Shown: positions 18,144 to 27,283, numbered from the stretch's first letter. The stretch: 64,000 nt of DNA from Roseococcus suduntuyensis (GCF_014196305.1 NZ_JACIDJ010000009.1:55936-119935), one strand, 5' to 3'. Made by a program: numbers and translations. The notes: generated by a model from the sequence alone, not told the origin.

Positions 18144-19568
18144 TCACATCTCCAGCATCTTGCGCAGCAGGGACACGTCCTCGGCGAAGGTCGGGTCTTC
18201 CTGCATCAGTTCCGTGATCTTGTTCACCGCGTGCAGCACCGTGGTGTGGTCGCGGTTGCCGAAGCGCTTGCCGATCTCCGGCAGGGAGCGCGAGGTGAGC
18301 TGCTTCGCCAGGTACATCGCCACCTGGCGCGGCCGGGCCACGGCGCGGGAGCGGCGGGCGGAGGCCATCTCGGTGAGGCGGATGTTGTAGTGCTCGGCCA
18401 CCTTGCGCTGGATGTCGTCAATGGACAGGCGCTTGTCATGCGCGCGCAGAATGTCCGACAGCACCTCGGGCACGCTTTCCAGCGTGATGGGCCGGCCGAA
18501 CAGCCGCGCATGGGCGACGATGCGGTTCAAGGCGCCTTCCAGGTCCCGCACGTTCGAGGCGATCTTGCGCGCCAGCAGTTCCAGCACGCGTGCCGGCACC
18601 TCCACCCCCGCATGGGCGGCCTTGGCCTGGAGGATGGACAGGCGGAGTTCATAGGTGGTGGCGTGCAGGTCGGCCACGATGCCGCCCGACAGGCGCGTCC
18701 GCAGCCGGTCCTCGATGCCCGAGAGGTCATTCGGCGCCTTGTCGGCCGAGATGATGATCTGCTTGCCGGCGTCGATCAGCGCGTTGAAGGTGTGGAAGAA
18801 CTCTTCCTGCGTGTTGTCCTTGCCGATCAGGAACTGCAGGTCATCCACCATCAATACATGAACCGAGCGCAGCTGCGTCTTGAACTCCATGATGTTCTGC
18901 GTCCGCAGCGCATTGATGAAGCGGTACATGAACTTCTCGGCGGACATGTAGGCGATCTGCAGTTCCGCCTCGCGCTCGCGCAGGGACCACGCGATCGAGT
19001 GCATCAGGTGCGTCTTGCCCAGACCGACCCCGCCATAGAGAAACAGCGGGTTGAACCCCGCCTGGGCCGGGCGCTCGGAGACGCGGCGGGCGCAGGCATG
19101 GGCGAATTCATTGGGCTTGCCGACGACGAAGCTGTCGAAGGTGAAGCGCGGGTCGAGCGGCACCAGCCAGTCATTCTTGCCGCCCTCGGCGGCGGCGGCA
19201 GGGGCGGCGGGCGCGGGGCTCAGGCTCTCGGCGAGGCCGGGCGGCGAGGCGGGCATGGCCACGGCCTCCTGCACCAGCTCGGGCGCCTCGGCGGCCACGC
19301 GCAGCTCCACGCGGCGCACGCCGCCCATCTCGGCCTGGCACAGCACGCGCAGGCGGTCGCCGTAATGGTCGCGCACCCAGTCACGCAGGAAGCGGGTGGG
19401 AAGGGTGATGTGCGCCACATCGCCCTCCAGGCCCGAGAGGGTGAGCTGGCGCAGCCAGGTCCGATACTCCACATCGCCCACCTCCTGGCGGAGGCGGCTG
19501 CGAACCTTGGCCCAGGCCGTGGCGGCCTTCCCGGCATTCGGGGGGAGTTCGCCGGCTTCGTGATTCAT
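18144..19568 (-). CDS. dnaA: Chromosomal replication initiator DnaA
   Basis: 474 aa. It binds DnaA boxes and opens the origin. Domain I (DnaB/partner interaction) spans about residues 15-85, a Pro/Ala linker follows, the AAA+ domain begins with FTFDSFVVGKPNEFA, Walker A GGVGLGKT is at 179-186, and Walker B is VLMVDDLQF (Asp242-243). The C-terminal DNA-binding domain carries the signature around RDHTTVLHAVNKI. The ATG at 19568 follows GAGG and gives a normal length; the open frame upstream is not conserved. The upstream gene is rpsT, the common alphaproteobacterial order. Confidence 0.97.
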   Translation of the reverse strand: MNHEAGELPPNAGKAATAWAKVRSRLRQEVGDVEYRTWLRQLTLSGLEGDVAHITLPTRFLRDWVRDHYGDRLRVLCQAEMGGVRRVELRVAAEAPELVQEAVAMPASPPGLAESLSPAPAAPAAAAEGGKNDWLVPLDPRFTFDSFVVGKPNEFAHACARRVSERPAQAGFNPLFLYGGVGLGKTHLMHSIAWSLREREAELQIAYMSAEKFMYRFINALRTQNIMEFKTQLRSVHVLMVDDLQFLIGKDNTQEEFFHTFNALIDAGKQIIISADKAPNDLSGIEDRLRTRLSGGIVADLHATTYELRLSILQAKAAHAGVEVPARVLELLARKIASNVRDLEGALNRIVAHARLFGRPITLESVPEVLSDILRAHDKRLSIDDIQRKVAEHYNIRLTEMASARRSRAVARPRQVAMYLAKQLTSRSLPEIGKRFGNRDHTTVLHAVNKITELMQEDPTFAEDVSLLRKMLEM

Positions 19569-19747
19569 TCCCGACCTCTGCCTCTCCACCGCGGAGACGT
19601 TTCCGCACAACCTTCCGGGAGGCGAATCCCGGACAACCAATTGCAAGTTTTCCGGGGCCCGGGGCCGGAGGTGCCCGCCCGCCTTTCACCTTGCGTGCAA
19701 CAGTAACTGAGTCCCGCTCAAGAAGTGAACGTCACTTCGCAGGACTC
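19562..19747 (-). promoter_or_regulatory. dnaA upstream region with four GANTC sites
   Basis: Four GANTC sites (the CcrM methylation target in alphaproteobacteria) occur in 186 bases: 19562-19566 (across the dnaA start), 19624-19628, 19709-19713 and 19743-19747. There is also a 7-bp inverted repeat at 19722-19738 (GAAGTGA/TCACTTC) and a 5-bp one at 19745-19757. In Caulobacter, dnaA transcription depends on GANTC methylation state; a similar control is inferred here, not shown. Confidence 0.45.
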
Positions 19748-19871
19748 TGAAACAGAGCGACACATGTGGCAAAGAAACACCACTGTCACGAAGGCATACG
19801 GACGCAGTAATGCGGACCGAAGGGGAAATCCCCTTCAGCCGCACAACAGGCGGGTATTTTGAGGGCTGGCC
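19748..19871 (-). promoter_or_regulatory. Remainder of the rpsT-dnaA gap, with a hairpin after rpsT
   Basis: The gap between rpsT and dnaA (19569-19871) is the only gene-free stretch longer than 300 bases. Its rpsT-proximal part has an 8-bp perfect hairpin at 19819-19836 (GAAGGGGA/TCCCCTTC) with no T run, plausibly the end of the rpsT transcript. One weak DnaA-box-like 9-mer (7 of 9) lies at 19765-19773. I see no cluster of DnaA boxes or AT-rich unwinding element. Confidence 0.4.
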
Positions 19872-20144
19872 TCAGGCCGCGGCGCTGAGCGCCTTGATCC
19901 GGGCCGACAGCCGCGAGAGCTTGCGGGCCACGGTGTTCTGATGGAGCACGCCCTTGGTCACGGCGCGCTGCATCTCAGGCTGGGCCTCGCGGAACGCGGC
20001 CTCGGCCTTGGGCTTGTCCGCGGTGGCGATGGCCAGTTCCAGCTTGCGCAGGAAGGTACGCACGCGCGAACGGCGCATACGGTTGCGCTCGGTGCGCTTC
20101 GCGGTCTGACGGATGCGCTTGCGCGCGGAAGCGTTGTTGGCCAT
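19872..20144 (-). CDS. rpsT: Small ribosomal subunit protein bS20
   Basis: 90 aa, mostly helical and basic. The N-terminus [20 protein letters not shown] and the C-terminal [20 protein letters not shown] are typical of bS20, which binds 16S rRNA in the 30S body. It has its own 132-base upstream gap after the enoyl-CoA hydratase gene. The order mutM / enoyl-CoA hydratase / rpsT / dnaA is conserved across many alphaproteobacteria. Confidence 0.96.
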   Translation of the reverse strand: MANNASARKRIRQTAKRTERNRMRRSRVRTFLRKLELAIATADKPKAEAAFREAQPEMQRAVTKGVLHQNTVARKLSRLSARIKALSAAA

Positions 20145-20276
20145 GGGCGGGCGGGCTATCGCTCTGTGTCAAGTGAAAAGGATGGAGCAGCGAAGGCGAG
20201 GCCACCGCTGCGCGAGGCACGGTCTTACGCCGACCCCCCCCGCAACGTCAACCCGGGAGCGGCCGGCGGTCCGCAC

Positions 20277-21053
<777 letters not shown>

Positions 21054-21064
21054 GTGGGCCATCC

Positions 21065-21961
21065 TCAACGCTGGTGTTTGGGGCAGTAGAAGGTGGATCG
21101 GCCGGACTGCACAAGCCGCGTGATCCCTGGGCAGCGGGGGGCGCCGGGGCAGTCGCGGCAGGGCTGGCCCTCGCGGTCATAGACGTCGAAACGGTCCTGG
21201 AAGCGGCCCACCTCGCCATCCGCGCGCACATAGTCGCGCAGGCTGGAGCCGCCCGCCGCGATGGCCTCGCGCAGCACGGCCTGGATCGCGCCATGCAGCC
21301 GCGCGGCCCGCGCGCCGGGGATGGTGGCCGAAAGCCGCCGGGGCGAGATGCCGGCACGGAACAGCGCCTCGCACACATAGATGTTGCCCAGCCCCGCCAC
21401 CGTCTTCTGGTCCAGCAGCGCGGCCTTGATGGGGGTGAAGCGGCCCTCCAGCGCCTTCTCCAGCGCGGCGACGGTGAAGCCTTCCTCCAGCGGCTCCGGC
21501 CCCAGGCCCGCCAGCAGCTTGTGGCTGTCCTCCGTCTCGCGCGGCACCAGGTCCAGGCTGCCGAAGCGCCGGGGGTCCACGAAGCCCACGCGCCAGCCGC
21601 CCTCGGTCTCCATCACCAGATGCTCATGGGCTTCTGGCGGTGCGTTGTGGCCGCGCGCGTCCGACGCGGCACCCTGCGGGCCCGTCCGGGGCACGAAGGG
21701 CGCGTCGCGGTGCCGCGCCACCATCCGGCCCGACATGCCGAGGTGGATCAGCACGCTCTCGCGCCCCTCCAGCCGCATCAGCATGTATTTGCCGCGGCGG
21801 CGGAACCCCTCCACCCGCGCGCCCGCCAGCGTGGCGGCGAGGTGCGCGGGCAGGGGCCAGCGCAGATCGGGACGGCGCAGCTCCGCCATGCGGATCACCT
21901 GGCCTTCCAGAACGGCGGCAAGTCCGCGCATGACGGTCTCGACTTCGGGCAATTCGGGAAT
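21065..21961 (-). CDS. mutM: Formamidopyrimidine-DNA glycosylase, apparent ATT start
   Basis: 298 aa base-excision enzyme for 8-oxoguanine and FaPy lesions. Family members begin [10 protein letters not shown], where the exposed Pro is the nucleophile and the next Glu is catalytic. Here the exact PELPEVETV follows an ATT codon at 21961-21959, 6 bases after a perfect AAGGAGG. There is no in-frame ATG, GTG or TTG between that ATT and the TGA 10 codons upstream. A TTG three codons later would give a shortened MPEVETV and bad spacing. The helix-two-turn-helix is [23 protein letters not shown]. The zinc finger has Cys271, Cys277, Cys293 and His296, where the last ligand is normally Cys. Confidence 0.93.
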   Translation of the reverse strand: MPELPEVETVMRGLAAVLEGQVIRMAELRRPDLRWPLPAHLAATLAGARVEGFRRRGKYMLMRLEGRESVLIHLGMSGRMVARHRDAPFVPRTGPQGAASDARGHNAPPEAHEHLVMETEGGWRVGFVDPRRFGSLDLVPRETEDSHKLLAGLGPEPLEEGFTVAALEKALEGRFTPIKAALLDQKTVAGLGNIYVCEALFRAGISPRRLSATIPGARAARLHGAIQAVLREAIAAGGSSLRDYVRADGEVGRFQDRFDVYDREGQPCRDCPGAPRCPGITRLVQSGRSTFYCPKHQR

Positions 21962-21967
21962 GGCGGG

Positions 21968-21974
21968 CCTCCTT
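21968..21974 (-). promoter_or_regulatory. Ribosome-binding site supporting the mutM ATT start
   Basis: AAGGAGG on the minus strand, with 6 bases (CCCGCC) before the ATT at 21961. The spacing to the alternative TTG at 21952 would be 15 bases, too long for efficient use. Confidence 0.75.
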
Positions 21975-22026
21975 CGCGCGGCTTCCCCTCATGGTGCAGT
22001 TCGGCCCCGCGCGCTATATCCCCGGC

Positions 22027-22770
22027 ATGACCGACACGCCCACCGTCGATTTCGGCTTCAAGACCGTCCCGGCCGAGGAAAAGGCCACGCTGGTGCGGGA
22101 GGTCTTCGACAGCGTCGCCCCCCGCTATGACGTGATGAACGACCTGATGTCGCTCGGCGTGCACCGCGTCTGGAAGCGCATCTTCATCAACGCCATCCAG
22201 CCGCGGCCGAACGAGACGCTGCTCGACCTCGCGGGCGGCACCGGGGATATCAGCTTCCTGGCGCTGAAGGCCGGCGCGGGCCGCGTCATCTGCTCGGACA
22301 TCAACGCCGAGATGCTGCAGGTGGGCCAGGGGCGCGCGCTAGAGCGTGGCTTCGCCCGCGGCCTCTCCTTCCTCTGCACCGATGCCGAGCACCTGCCCCT
22401 GCCGGACCGCAGCGTGGAGAAGGTCAGCATGGCCTTCGGCCTGCGCAACTGCACCGACAAGGACGCGGTGCTGCGGGAGGTGCGGCGCGTGCTGCGGCCG
22501 GGCGGGCGCTTCCACTGCCTGGAGTTTTCCAAGCTGGAAATCGCGGCCCTCGCCCCGCTCTACGATGCCTGGTCCTTCAAGGCCCTGCCCGCCATCGGCG
22601 GCCGCATCGCCAAGGACAGCGAGAGCTATCGCTATCTGGCCGAGAGCATCCGCACCTTCCCCGACCAGGCCACGCTGGCCAAGAAGATGGAGGCGGCGGG
22701 GCTGGAGCGCGTGGCGCACCGCAACCTTTCCGGCGGCATCGTCGCCATCCACACGGGCTGGAGGCTCTGA
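22027..22770 (+). CDS. ubiE: Demethylmenaquinone/ubiquinone methyltransferase UbiE
   Basis: 247 aa SAM-dependent C-methyltransferase of quinone synthesis. Family signatures are VFDSVAPRYDVMNDLMSLGVHRVWK near the start, the SAM motif LLDLAGGTGDISFLAL, and later FGLRNCTDKDAVLREVRRVLRPGG. The ATG at 22027 (MTDTPTVDFGF) is preferred over a GTG/ATG-like opening at 21991 that would intrude on the mutM leader. Divergent from mutM with 65 bases between starts; followed by a thioesterase after 4 bases. The usual neighbour ubiB is not next to it. Confidence 0.95.
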   Translation: MTDTPTVDFGFKTVPAEEKATLVREVFDSVAPRYDVMNDLMSLGVHRVWKRIFINAIQPRPNETLLDLAGGTGDISFLALKAGAGRVICSDINAEMLQVGQGRALERGFARGLSFLCTDAEHLPLPDRSVEKVSMAFGLRNCTDKDAVLREVRRVLRPGGRFHCLEFSKLEIAALAPLYDAWSFKALPAIGGRIAKDSESYRYLAESIRTFPDQATLAKKMEAAGLERVAHRNLSGGIVAIHTGWRL

Positions 22771-22774
22771 GGGC

Positions 22775-23203
22775 ATGCCGTTTTCCGAGATGCAGAAGCG
22801 CATCGACGCGAGCTTCGCGCAGCAGGGCCTGATGCGCGTGATCGAGGCGCGCATCAGCGAGGTCGCGCCCGGCCGCTGCACCATCGAGGCGCCCTTCCGC
22901 AAGACGCTGACCCAGCAGCATGGCTTCCTGCATGCGGGCGTGCTGACCACGCTGGCCGACAATGCCTGCGGCTATGCCACCCTCTCCCTGCTGCCGCCGG
23001 GGCAGGAGGTGCTGACGGCCGAACTCAAGGTGAACTTCCTCCGCCCCGCGCGGGGCCTCATGGCCATCGCGCGCGCCGAGGTGCTCAAGCCCGGCCGCAC
23101 GCTGACGGTGGCGCGCGCGGAGGTGTGGATGCGGGCCGAGGATGGCTCGGAGGTTCTCTGCGCGGCCATGCAGGCGACACTGGTGCCCTCGGCGATTATT
23201 TGA
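22775..23203 (+). CDS. PaaI-type hotdog thioesterase
   Basis: 142 aa hotdog-fold protein. The PaaI/YbgC-like core is QQHGFLHAGVLTTLADNACGYA (about residues 47-68), where the HGG-like turn and the following Asp/Asn region form the thioesterase site, then LTAELKVNFLRPARG. Members hydrolyse aryl- or acyl-CoA thioesters. It starts 4 bases after ubiE and is clearly in the same operon. The substrate is unknown. A strong hairpin follows the stop. Confidence 0.85.
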   Translation: MPFSEMQKRIDASFAQQGLMRVIEARISEVAPGRCTIEAPFRKTLTQQHGFLHAGVLTTLADNACGYATLSLLPPGQEVLTAELKVNFLRPARGLMAIARAEVLKPGRTLTVARAEVWMRAEDGSEVLCAAMQATLVPSAII

Positions 23204-23204
23204 T

Positions 23205-23235
23205 CCCCGCGAAATCGCTGCGCGCTTTCGCGGGG
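23205..23235 (+). terminator. Hairpin after the ubiE operon
   Basis: Perfect 10-bp stem (CCCCGCGAAA / TTTCGCGGGG) with an 11-base loop, starting two bases after the thioesterase stop. No T run follows, as is common in very GC-rich genomes. Likely terminator of ubiE-thioesterase. Confidence 0.65.
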
Positions 23236-23316
23236 GCCCCGGTTTCATCCCCAACAAGTCGCCTGCGGTGCCTTGCCGGGGGCCCCGAATCGGGCCTTGT
23301 CCTGGCAGGTTGTGCG

Positions 23317-23341
23317 CCGGCCACGGCAAAGCCGCGGCCGG
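23317..23341 (+). repeat. Second hairpin upstream of aroE
   Basis: 11-bp arms at 23317-23327 and 23331-23341 with one mismatch and an AAA loop, about 50 bases before the aroE start. It could be a second terminator or a leader structure of the aroE-coaE-dnaQ transcript. Confidence 0.45.
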
Positions 23342-23389
23342 TTTCACCGCGGGCCATCTGTCCAGGCGCGCTGGTTCTGGGAGGTTTCG

Positions 23390-24226
23390 TTGATCACGGG
23401 CAAGGCCAGGCTGGCGGGGGTGGCGGGGTGGCCCGTTTCGCATTCGCGCTCACCCCGCATGCACAATCACTGGATTGCGGCGCATGGGCTGGATGCCGCC
23501 TATGTCCCGCTCGCCATCCCGCCCGAGCACTTCGCCGAATGCGTCCGCGCGCTGGCCGCCTGCGGGTTTCGCGGCATGAACGTCACCATCCCGCACAAGG
23601 AAGCCGCCTTCGCCCTGTGTGACGAGGTGACGCCCCGCGCCCGCCGCGCCGGCGCCGTGAACACGCTGGTCTTCACGGAAGGCCGCATCACGGGCGATTG
23701 CACCGATGGCTTTGGCTTCCTCGCCTCGCTGGGGGGCCATGACGCCGCCTCGGGCCCGGCCGTGGTGCTGGGCGCGGGCGGGGCGGCGCGGGCCATCGCG
23801 GCCGCGCTGCTCGACGCCGGGGCGCCGCGCGTCACGCTGGTGAACCGCTCCCGCGCACGGGCCGAGGCTTTGGCGGCAGCATTGGGTGGCCCGGTGGACG
23901 TGGCCGAACGCCCGCCGCTGGAGGACGCCGCCCTGCTGGTGAACGCGACCAGCCTCGGCATGGCCGGCCAGCCGCCGTTGGAGCTGGACCTCGCCCCGCT
24001 GCCGCCCCACGCCCTGGTGGCCGACATCGTCTATGTGCCGCTGGAAACCCCCTTGCTCGCCGCCGCCCGCGCGCGCGGCCTGCGTGCCGTGGGTGGCCTC
24101 GGCATGCTGCTGCACCAGGCGCGGCCAGGCTTCGAGGCCTGGTTCGGCGTGCTGCCCGAGGTGGACCAGGCGCTGTTCGACATGCTGGCGGCGGATATCC
24201 CCCCCCCGATGAAGGCCCATACATGA
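23390..24226 (+). CDS. aroE: Shikimate dehydrogenase
   Basis: 278 aa NADP-dependent enzyme converting 3-dehydroshikimate to shikimate (aromatic amino acids). The shikimate site is SHSRSP at 17-22, with the catalytic Lys70 in NVTIPHK; GDCTDGFGF and the nucleotide motif VVLGAGGAARAIA follow. The start is a TTG at 23390 preceded by GGGAGG with 5 bases between. The longer open frame upstream runs through the two hairpins and is not conserved. Overlaps coaE by four bases. Confidence 0.94.
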   Translation: MITGKARLAGVAGWPVSHSRSPRMHNHWIAAHGLDAAYVPLAIPPEHFAECVRALAACGFRGMNVTIPHKEAAFALCDEVTPRARRAGAVNTLVFTEGRITGDCTDGFGFLASLGGHDAASGPAVVLGAGGAARAIAAALLDAGAPRVTLVNRSRARAEALAAALGGPVDVAERPPLEDAALLVNATSLGMAGQPPLELDLAPLPPHALVADIVYVPLETPLLAAARARGLRAVGGLGMLLHQARPGFEAWFGVLPEVDQALFDMLAADIPPPMKAHT

Positions 24227-24810
24227 AAATCTGGGGCCTCACCGGCAGCATCGGCATGGGCAAATCCACCGCCGCTGCCGCCTTCCGCCGCCTGCGCGTG
24301 CCGGTCTTCGACGCCGATGCCGCCGTGCATGCGCTGCAAGGCCCGCGCGGCCGCGCCGTGCGCCCCATCGAGGCCGAATTCCCCGGCACCACCGGCCCGG
24401 CCGGCGTGAACCGCGAGGCGCTTCGCCGCGCCGTGCTCGGCAACCCCGCCGCGCTGACCCGGCTGGAGCGCATCGTCCACCCGCTGGTGCGCGACGAGCA
24501 GCGCCGCTTCCTGGCCCGCGCCCGCGCGCGGGGGGCGTCGCTGGTGGTGCTGGACATCCCGCTGCTGTTCGAGACGCGGCGGGATCTGCGAGAGTTCGAC
24601 GCCATCCTGGTCGTTTCCGCCCCCGCCCGCGTGCAGCGCGCCCGCGTGCTGGCGCGCGGCGGGATGACGCCGGAAAGGCTCGACGCCATCCTCGCCCGCC
24701 AGATGCCCGACGCCCAGAAGCGTGCCCGCGCCACCCATGTCATCCGCACCGGCCTGTCGCGCCACCATGCCCAGGCCGCGGTGCGGCGCCTCGTGAAGGA
24801 TGCGCGATGA
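24223..24810 (+). CDS. coaE: Dephospho-CoA kinase
   Basis: 195 aa P-loop kinase for the last step of coenzyme A synthesis. Walker A is GSIGMGKST at residues 8-16; FDADAAVHAL and the lid-type region VLDIPLLFET (about 108-117) are CoaE signatures. It overlaps both aroE and dnaQ by four bases (ATGA), so the three genes are translationally coupled. The aroE-coaE-dnaQ run is common in alphaproteobacteria, often with maf in front; maf is not seen here. Confidence 0.95.
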   Translation: MKIWGLTGSIGMGKSTAAAAFRRLRVPVFDADAAVHALQGPRGRAVRPIEAEFPGTTGPAGVNREALRRAVLGNPAALTRLERIVHPLVRDEQRRFLARARARGASLVVLDIPLLFETRRDLREFDAILVVSAPARVQRARVLARGGMTPERLDAILARQMPDAQKRARATHVIRTGLSRHHAQAAVRRLVKDAR

Positions 24811-25487
24811 GGGAGATCATCCTCGACACCGAGACCACCGGCTTCGAGCCCAGCGAGGGCCACCGCGTCATCGAGGTGGCGGCCATCGAGGTGGTGAACC
24901 TGCTGCCCACGGGCCGCTTCTACCACGCCATCATCGACCCGCAGCGCGACGTGCCGCCCGAGGCCTCGCGCATCCATGGCTTCACCCGCGCGGACCTGGA
25001 GGGCAAGCCGCTCTTCGCCGCGCAGATGGACGCCATGCTGGCCTTCCTGGGCGACAGCCCCATCGTCGCCCACAACGCGCCCTTCGACTTCAAGCACCTG
25101 GACGCCGAGCTGGTGCGCGCCGGCCGCCCGCCGCTCGACGCCACGCGGATGGTGGACAGCCTGGCGCTGGCCCGCGAGCGCTTCCCCGGCGCCCCCAACA
25201 GCCTGGACGCGCTGTGCCGCCGCTTCGAAATTGATCTCAGCGAGCGCACCACCCACAACGCGCTGCTGGACGTGCGGCTCCTGTCCCAGGTCTATCTGGA
25301 ACTGCGCGGCGGGCGGCAACTTGGCCTGACGCTTGGCGCGGCACCCTTCGCGTCGGCCGCGCTGGTGCAGGCCACCGAGGCGGCGGCCCCGCGCACGCCC
25401 CGCCCCATGCGGGTGCCGGAGGAGCGCGCGGCGGCGCATGCGGCCTTCCTGGACAAGCTCAAGGACCCTCTCTGGAATCGCCTCTGA
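24807..25487 (+). CDS. dnaQ: DNA polymerase III epsilon subunit (proofreading exonuclease)
   Basis: 226 aa DEDDh 3'-5' exonuclease. Exo I is ILDTETTG with Asp7 and Glu9, Exo II is IVAHNAPFDFKHLD, and the third motif is TTHNALLDVRLLSQVY, which contains the catalytic His and Asp. The C-terminal tail (about 50 residues, Pro/Ala-rich) would contact the polymerase alpha subunit. Its last 29 bases overlap the 3' end of the convergent sugar transferase gene. Confidence 0.94.
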   Translation: MREIILDTETTGFEPSEGHRVIEVAAIEVVNLLPTGRFYHAIIDPQRDVPPEASRIHGFTRADLEGKPLFAAQMDAMLAFLGDSPIVAHNAPFDFKHLDAELVRAGRPPLDATRMVDSLALARERFPGAPNSLDALCRRFEIDLSERTTHNALLDVRLLSQVYLELRGGRQLGLTLGAAPFASAALVQATEAAAPRTPRPMRVPEERAAAHAAFLDKLKDPLWNRL

Positions 25488-26073
25488 AGCCTTTGCCTTC
25501 GAAGGGGGGCATCGTGGCGTGGCCCTCGGCCGCCACGCCGCGGCCGCGCAGCAGCACAGCCGCGCAGCGCAGGATGATGACGGCATCGCCCCAGGCCGTG
25601 ACGCGGGCGGCATAGCGCGCATCCCATTCCAGCCTTTCCTCCCAGGGCACGGCATTGCGGCCCATGGATTGCGCCAGGCCGCACAGACCCGGGCGCACGC
25701 GAAGCCGTTCCGCCTGGCGGGGGGTGTAGCGGGGGGTATAGGCGGGGGGCAGGGGGCGCGGGCCCACCAGGCTCATCTCGCCGCGCAGCACGTTCACCAG
25801 CTGAGGCAGCTCGTCCAGCGCCGTGGCGCGCAGGGCGCGGCCGAGCGGCGTCAGGCGCTCGGCATCACTGCCGGGGCCATCGCGCATGCTGCGGAACTTC
25901 CACAGGGTGAAGGGCATGCCGCCCCGCCCCGCGCGCTCCTGCCGGAACAGCACGGGCCGGCCCAGCCGCCACCAGACCAGCAGGGCCACCCCCGCCAGGA
26001 CCGGCGACAGCAACAACAGCAGCAGCGCCGCCCCCGCCACATCGAGCAGCCGCTTGCCGCCCGCGCTATACAT
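25459..26073 (-). CDS. Undecaprenyl-phosphate sugar-1-phosphate transferase (bacterial sugar transferase family)
   Basis: 204 aa monotopic phosphoglycosyl transferase that would load the first sugar phosphate onto the lipid carrier for surface polysaccharide. It begins KRLLDVAGAALLLLLLSPVL, a single membrane segment, followed by KFRSMRDG, DELPQLVNVLRGEMSLVGPRPL and RPGLCGLAQ, the signature blocks of the family (PglC/WecP-like core). It is the short form without the extra N-terminal membrane helices of WbaP. Overlaps the O-antigen ligase-like gene by 8 bases upstream and convergent dnaQ by 29 bases. Confidence 0.9.
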   Translation of the reverse strand: MYSAGGKRLLDVAGAALLLLLLSPVLAGVALLVWWRLGRPVLFRQERAGRGGMPFTLWKFRSMRDGPGSDAERLTPLGRALRATALDELPQLVNVLRGEMSLVGPRPLPPAYTPRYTPRQAERLRVRPGLCGLAQSMGRNAVPWEERLEWDARYAARVTAWGDAVIILRCAAVLLRGRGVAAEGHATMPPFEGKGFRGDSREGP

Positions 26074-27283
26074 GGCGGGGCAGGGCGTGGCGCGCCCGCG
26101 CCTCCACCCCCAGCGAGAGGGCGAGGCCCAGGGTGAACCACACCATCCGGTTGCCCAGATCGGTCGAGACCATGGCCGAAAGCGCCACCGGCAACCCTAT
26201 GGCGAAGACTTCCGCTGCCCGCACCGGCGCCACCCGCAAGGCCAGCCGCAGCGCCACGCCGGTAGCGCCGAGGAAGGTGAGGCCCCAGAGCAGCAGCCCG
26301 ACGGCGCCGCCCTCGACGAGCGCCTCCAGCGCGTGGTTGTGCGGGTGCAGCCCGCGATCGAGCCCCACCCCGATGGCCGGCGGGAAGCCGCCGGGACCCA
26401 GCCCAGCCCAGCCGCCCAGCCGCCAGGCCTCGGTCCAGAGCTGCCCGCGGGCGCTGTCCAGCGCGGGGCCGGGCCGCAGCAGCCGTTCCAGCGTGGCCAG
26501 CTGGTCGGAGAGCGCCGGCAGCACCCAGAGCGCGGCCAGCCCCGTGCCCCCCGCCACGCCTACCGCCCCCAGCCAGAGCGCCGCGGCGCCGAGCCGCCCC
26601 TGCAACAGGAACAGCAGCGCCGGCCCCGCCGCCACGGAGACGAGCAAGGCCAGGAAGGCGGCCCGCCCCCCCGGCAGCAGCGCCAGCGCGCCCAGCAGCA
26701 GCAGCACCAGCCCCCAGCCGATCCGTGCCCGGCCCGTCGCCTGGGTGACGCGCAGCGCCACCAGCCCGCCCGCGCAGGCCAGTGCCAGCCCCACGATCTG
26801 ATAGGCGACGCGCAGCCGCGTGGGGTCGCGCCCCACCTCGCCGCCCAGCACCAGGCTGCCGCGCCAGAGCCCCAGCGCCACCGACAGCCCCACCACCAGC
26901 CCGATCCCGATGGTCGCCGCCATGAAGCCCGCCCGCGCGCGCGCATCGGCGCCCAGCAGCATTCCGGCCGCCAGCATCAGCGGCCCCAGCAGCAGGATGT
27001 CGCGCAGGCGTTCGGTGGCGCTGGCGGGCCAGGGGCTCCAGGCCGAGGCCACCACCCACCACAGCCAGAGCAGCCCGCAGCCCAGCAAGGGCGGGCCAAG
27101 CCAGGGCGAGAGCGCCACCTCGCGCGCCGCCAGCAGCAGCACCAGCCCCGCCACCGTCGCGGCCAGGCCCAGCACGGTCAGGTCAATGGGCAGCTGTGCC
27201 AGCGGTTCCACCGCCTTCAGCGCGCCGGCGAAGTGCATCACCGCCCCCGCCAGCCCCGCGAAGAGGGCGAGGCCCGCGCTCAT
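26066..27283 (-). CDS. O-antigen ligase/polymerase-like membrane protein (Wzy_C)
   Basis: 405 aa, with about ten to twelve hydrophobic helices by inspection. The Wzy_C pattern is present: a periplasmic-loop segment with GLGPGGFPPAIG and LHPHNHALEALVEGGAVG (about residues 300-335), plus LLPGGRAAFLAL in a mid-protein loop. Such proteins polymerise or ligate lipid-linked glycans at the outer face of the inner membrane. Whether it is a ligase (WaaL) or a polymerase (Wzy) cannot be told from this. The start ATG overlaps the stop of the Wzz-like gene. Confidence 0.85.
   Translation of the reverse strand: MSAGLALFAGLAGAVMHFAGALKAVEPLAQLPIDLTVLGLAATVAGLVLLLAAREVALSPWLGPPLLGCGLLWLWWVVASAWSPWPASATERLRDILLLGPLMLAAGMLLGADARARAGFMAATIGIGLVVGLSVALGLWRGSLVLGGEVGRDPTRLRVAYQIVGLALACAGGLVALRVTQATGRARIGWGLVLLLLGALALLPGGRAAFLALLVSVAAGPALLFLLQGRLGAAALWLGAVGVAGGTGLAALWVLPALSDQLATLERLLRPGPALDSARGQLWTEAWRLGGWAGLGPGGFPPAIGVGLDRGLHPHNHALEALVEGGAVGLLLWGLTFLGATGVALRLALRVAPVRAAEVFAIGLPVALSAMVSTDLGNRMVWFTLGLALSLGVEARARHALPRHV

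Noticed and set aside
19569..19871. Possible chromosome origin next to dnaA
   Set aside because: Only one weak DnaA-box-like 9-mer and no AT-rich unwinding stretch. In alphaproteobacteria the origin is usually not beside dnaA.
21065..21952. TTG start for mutM at 21952
   Set aside because: It would remove three residues of the conserved catalytic N-terminus and leaves 15 bases to the ribosome-binding site.
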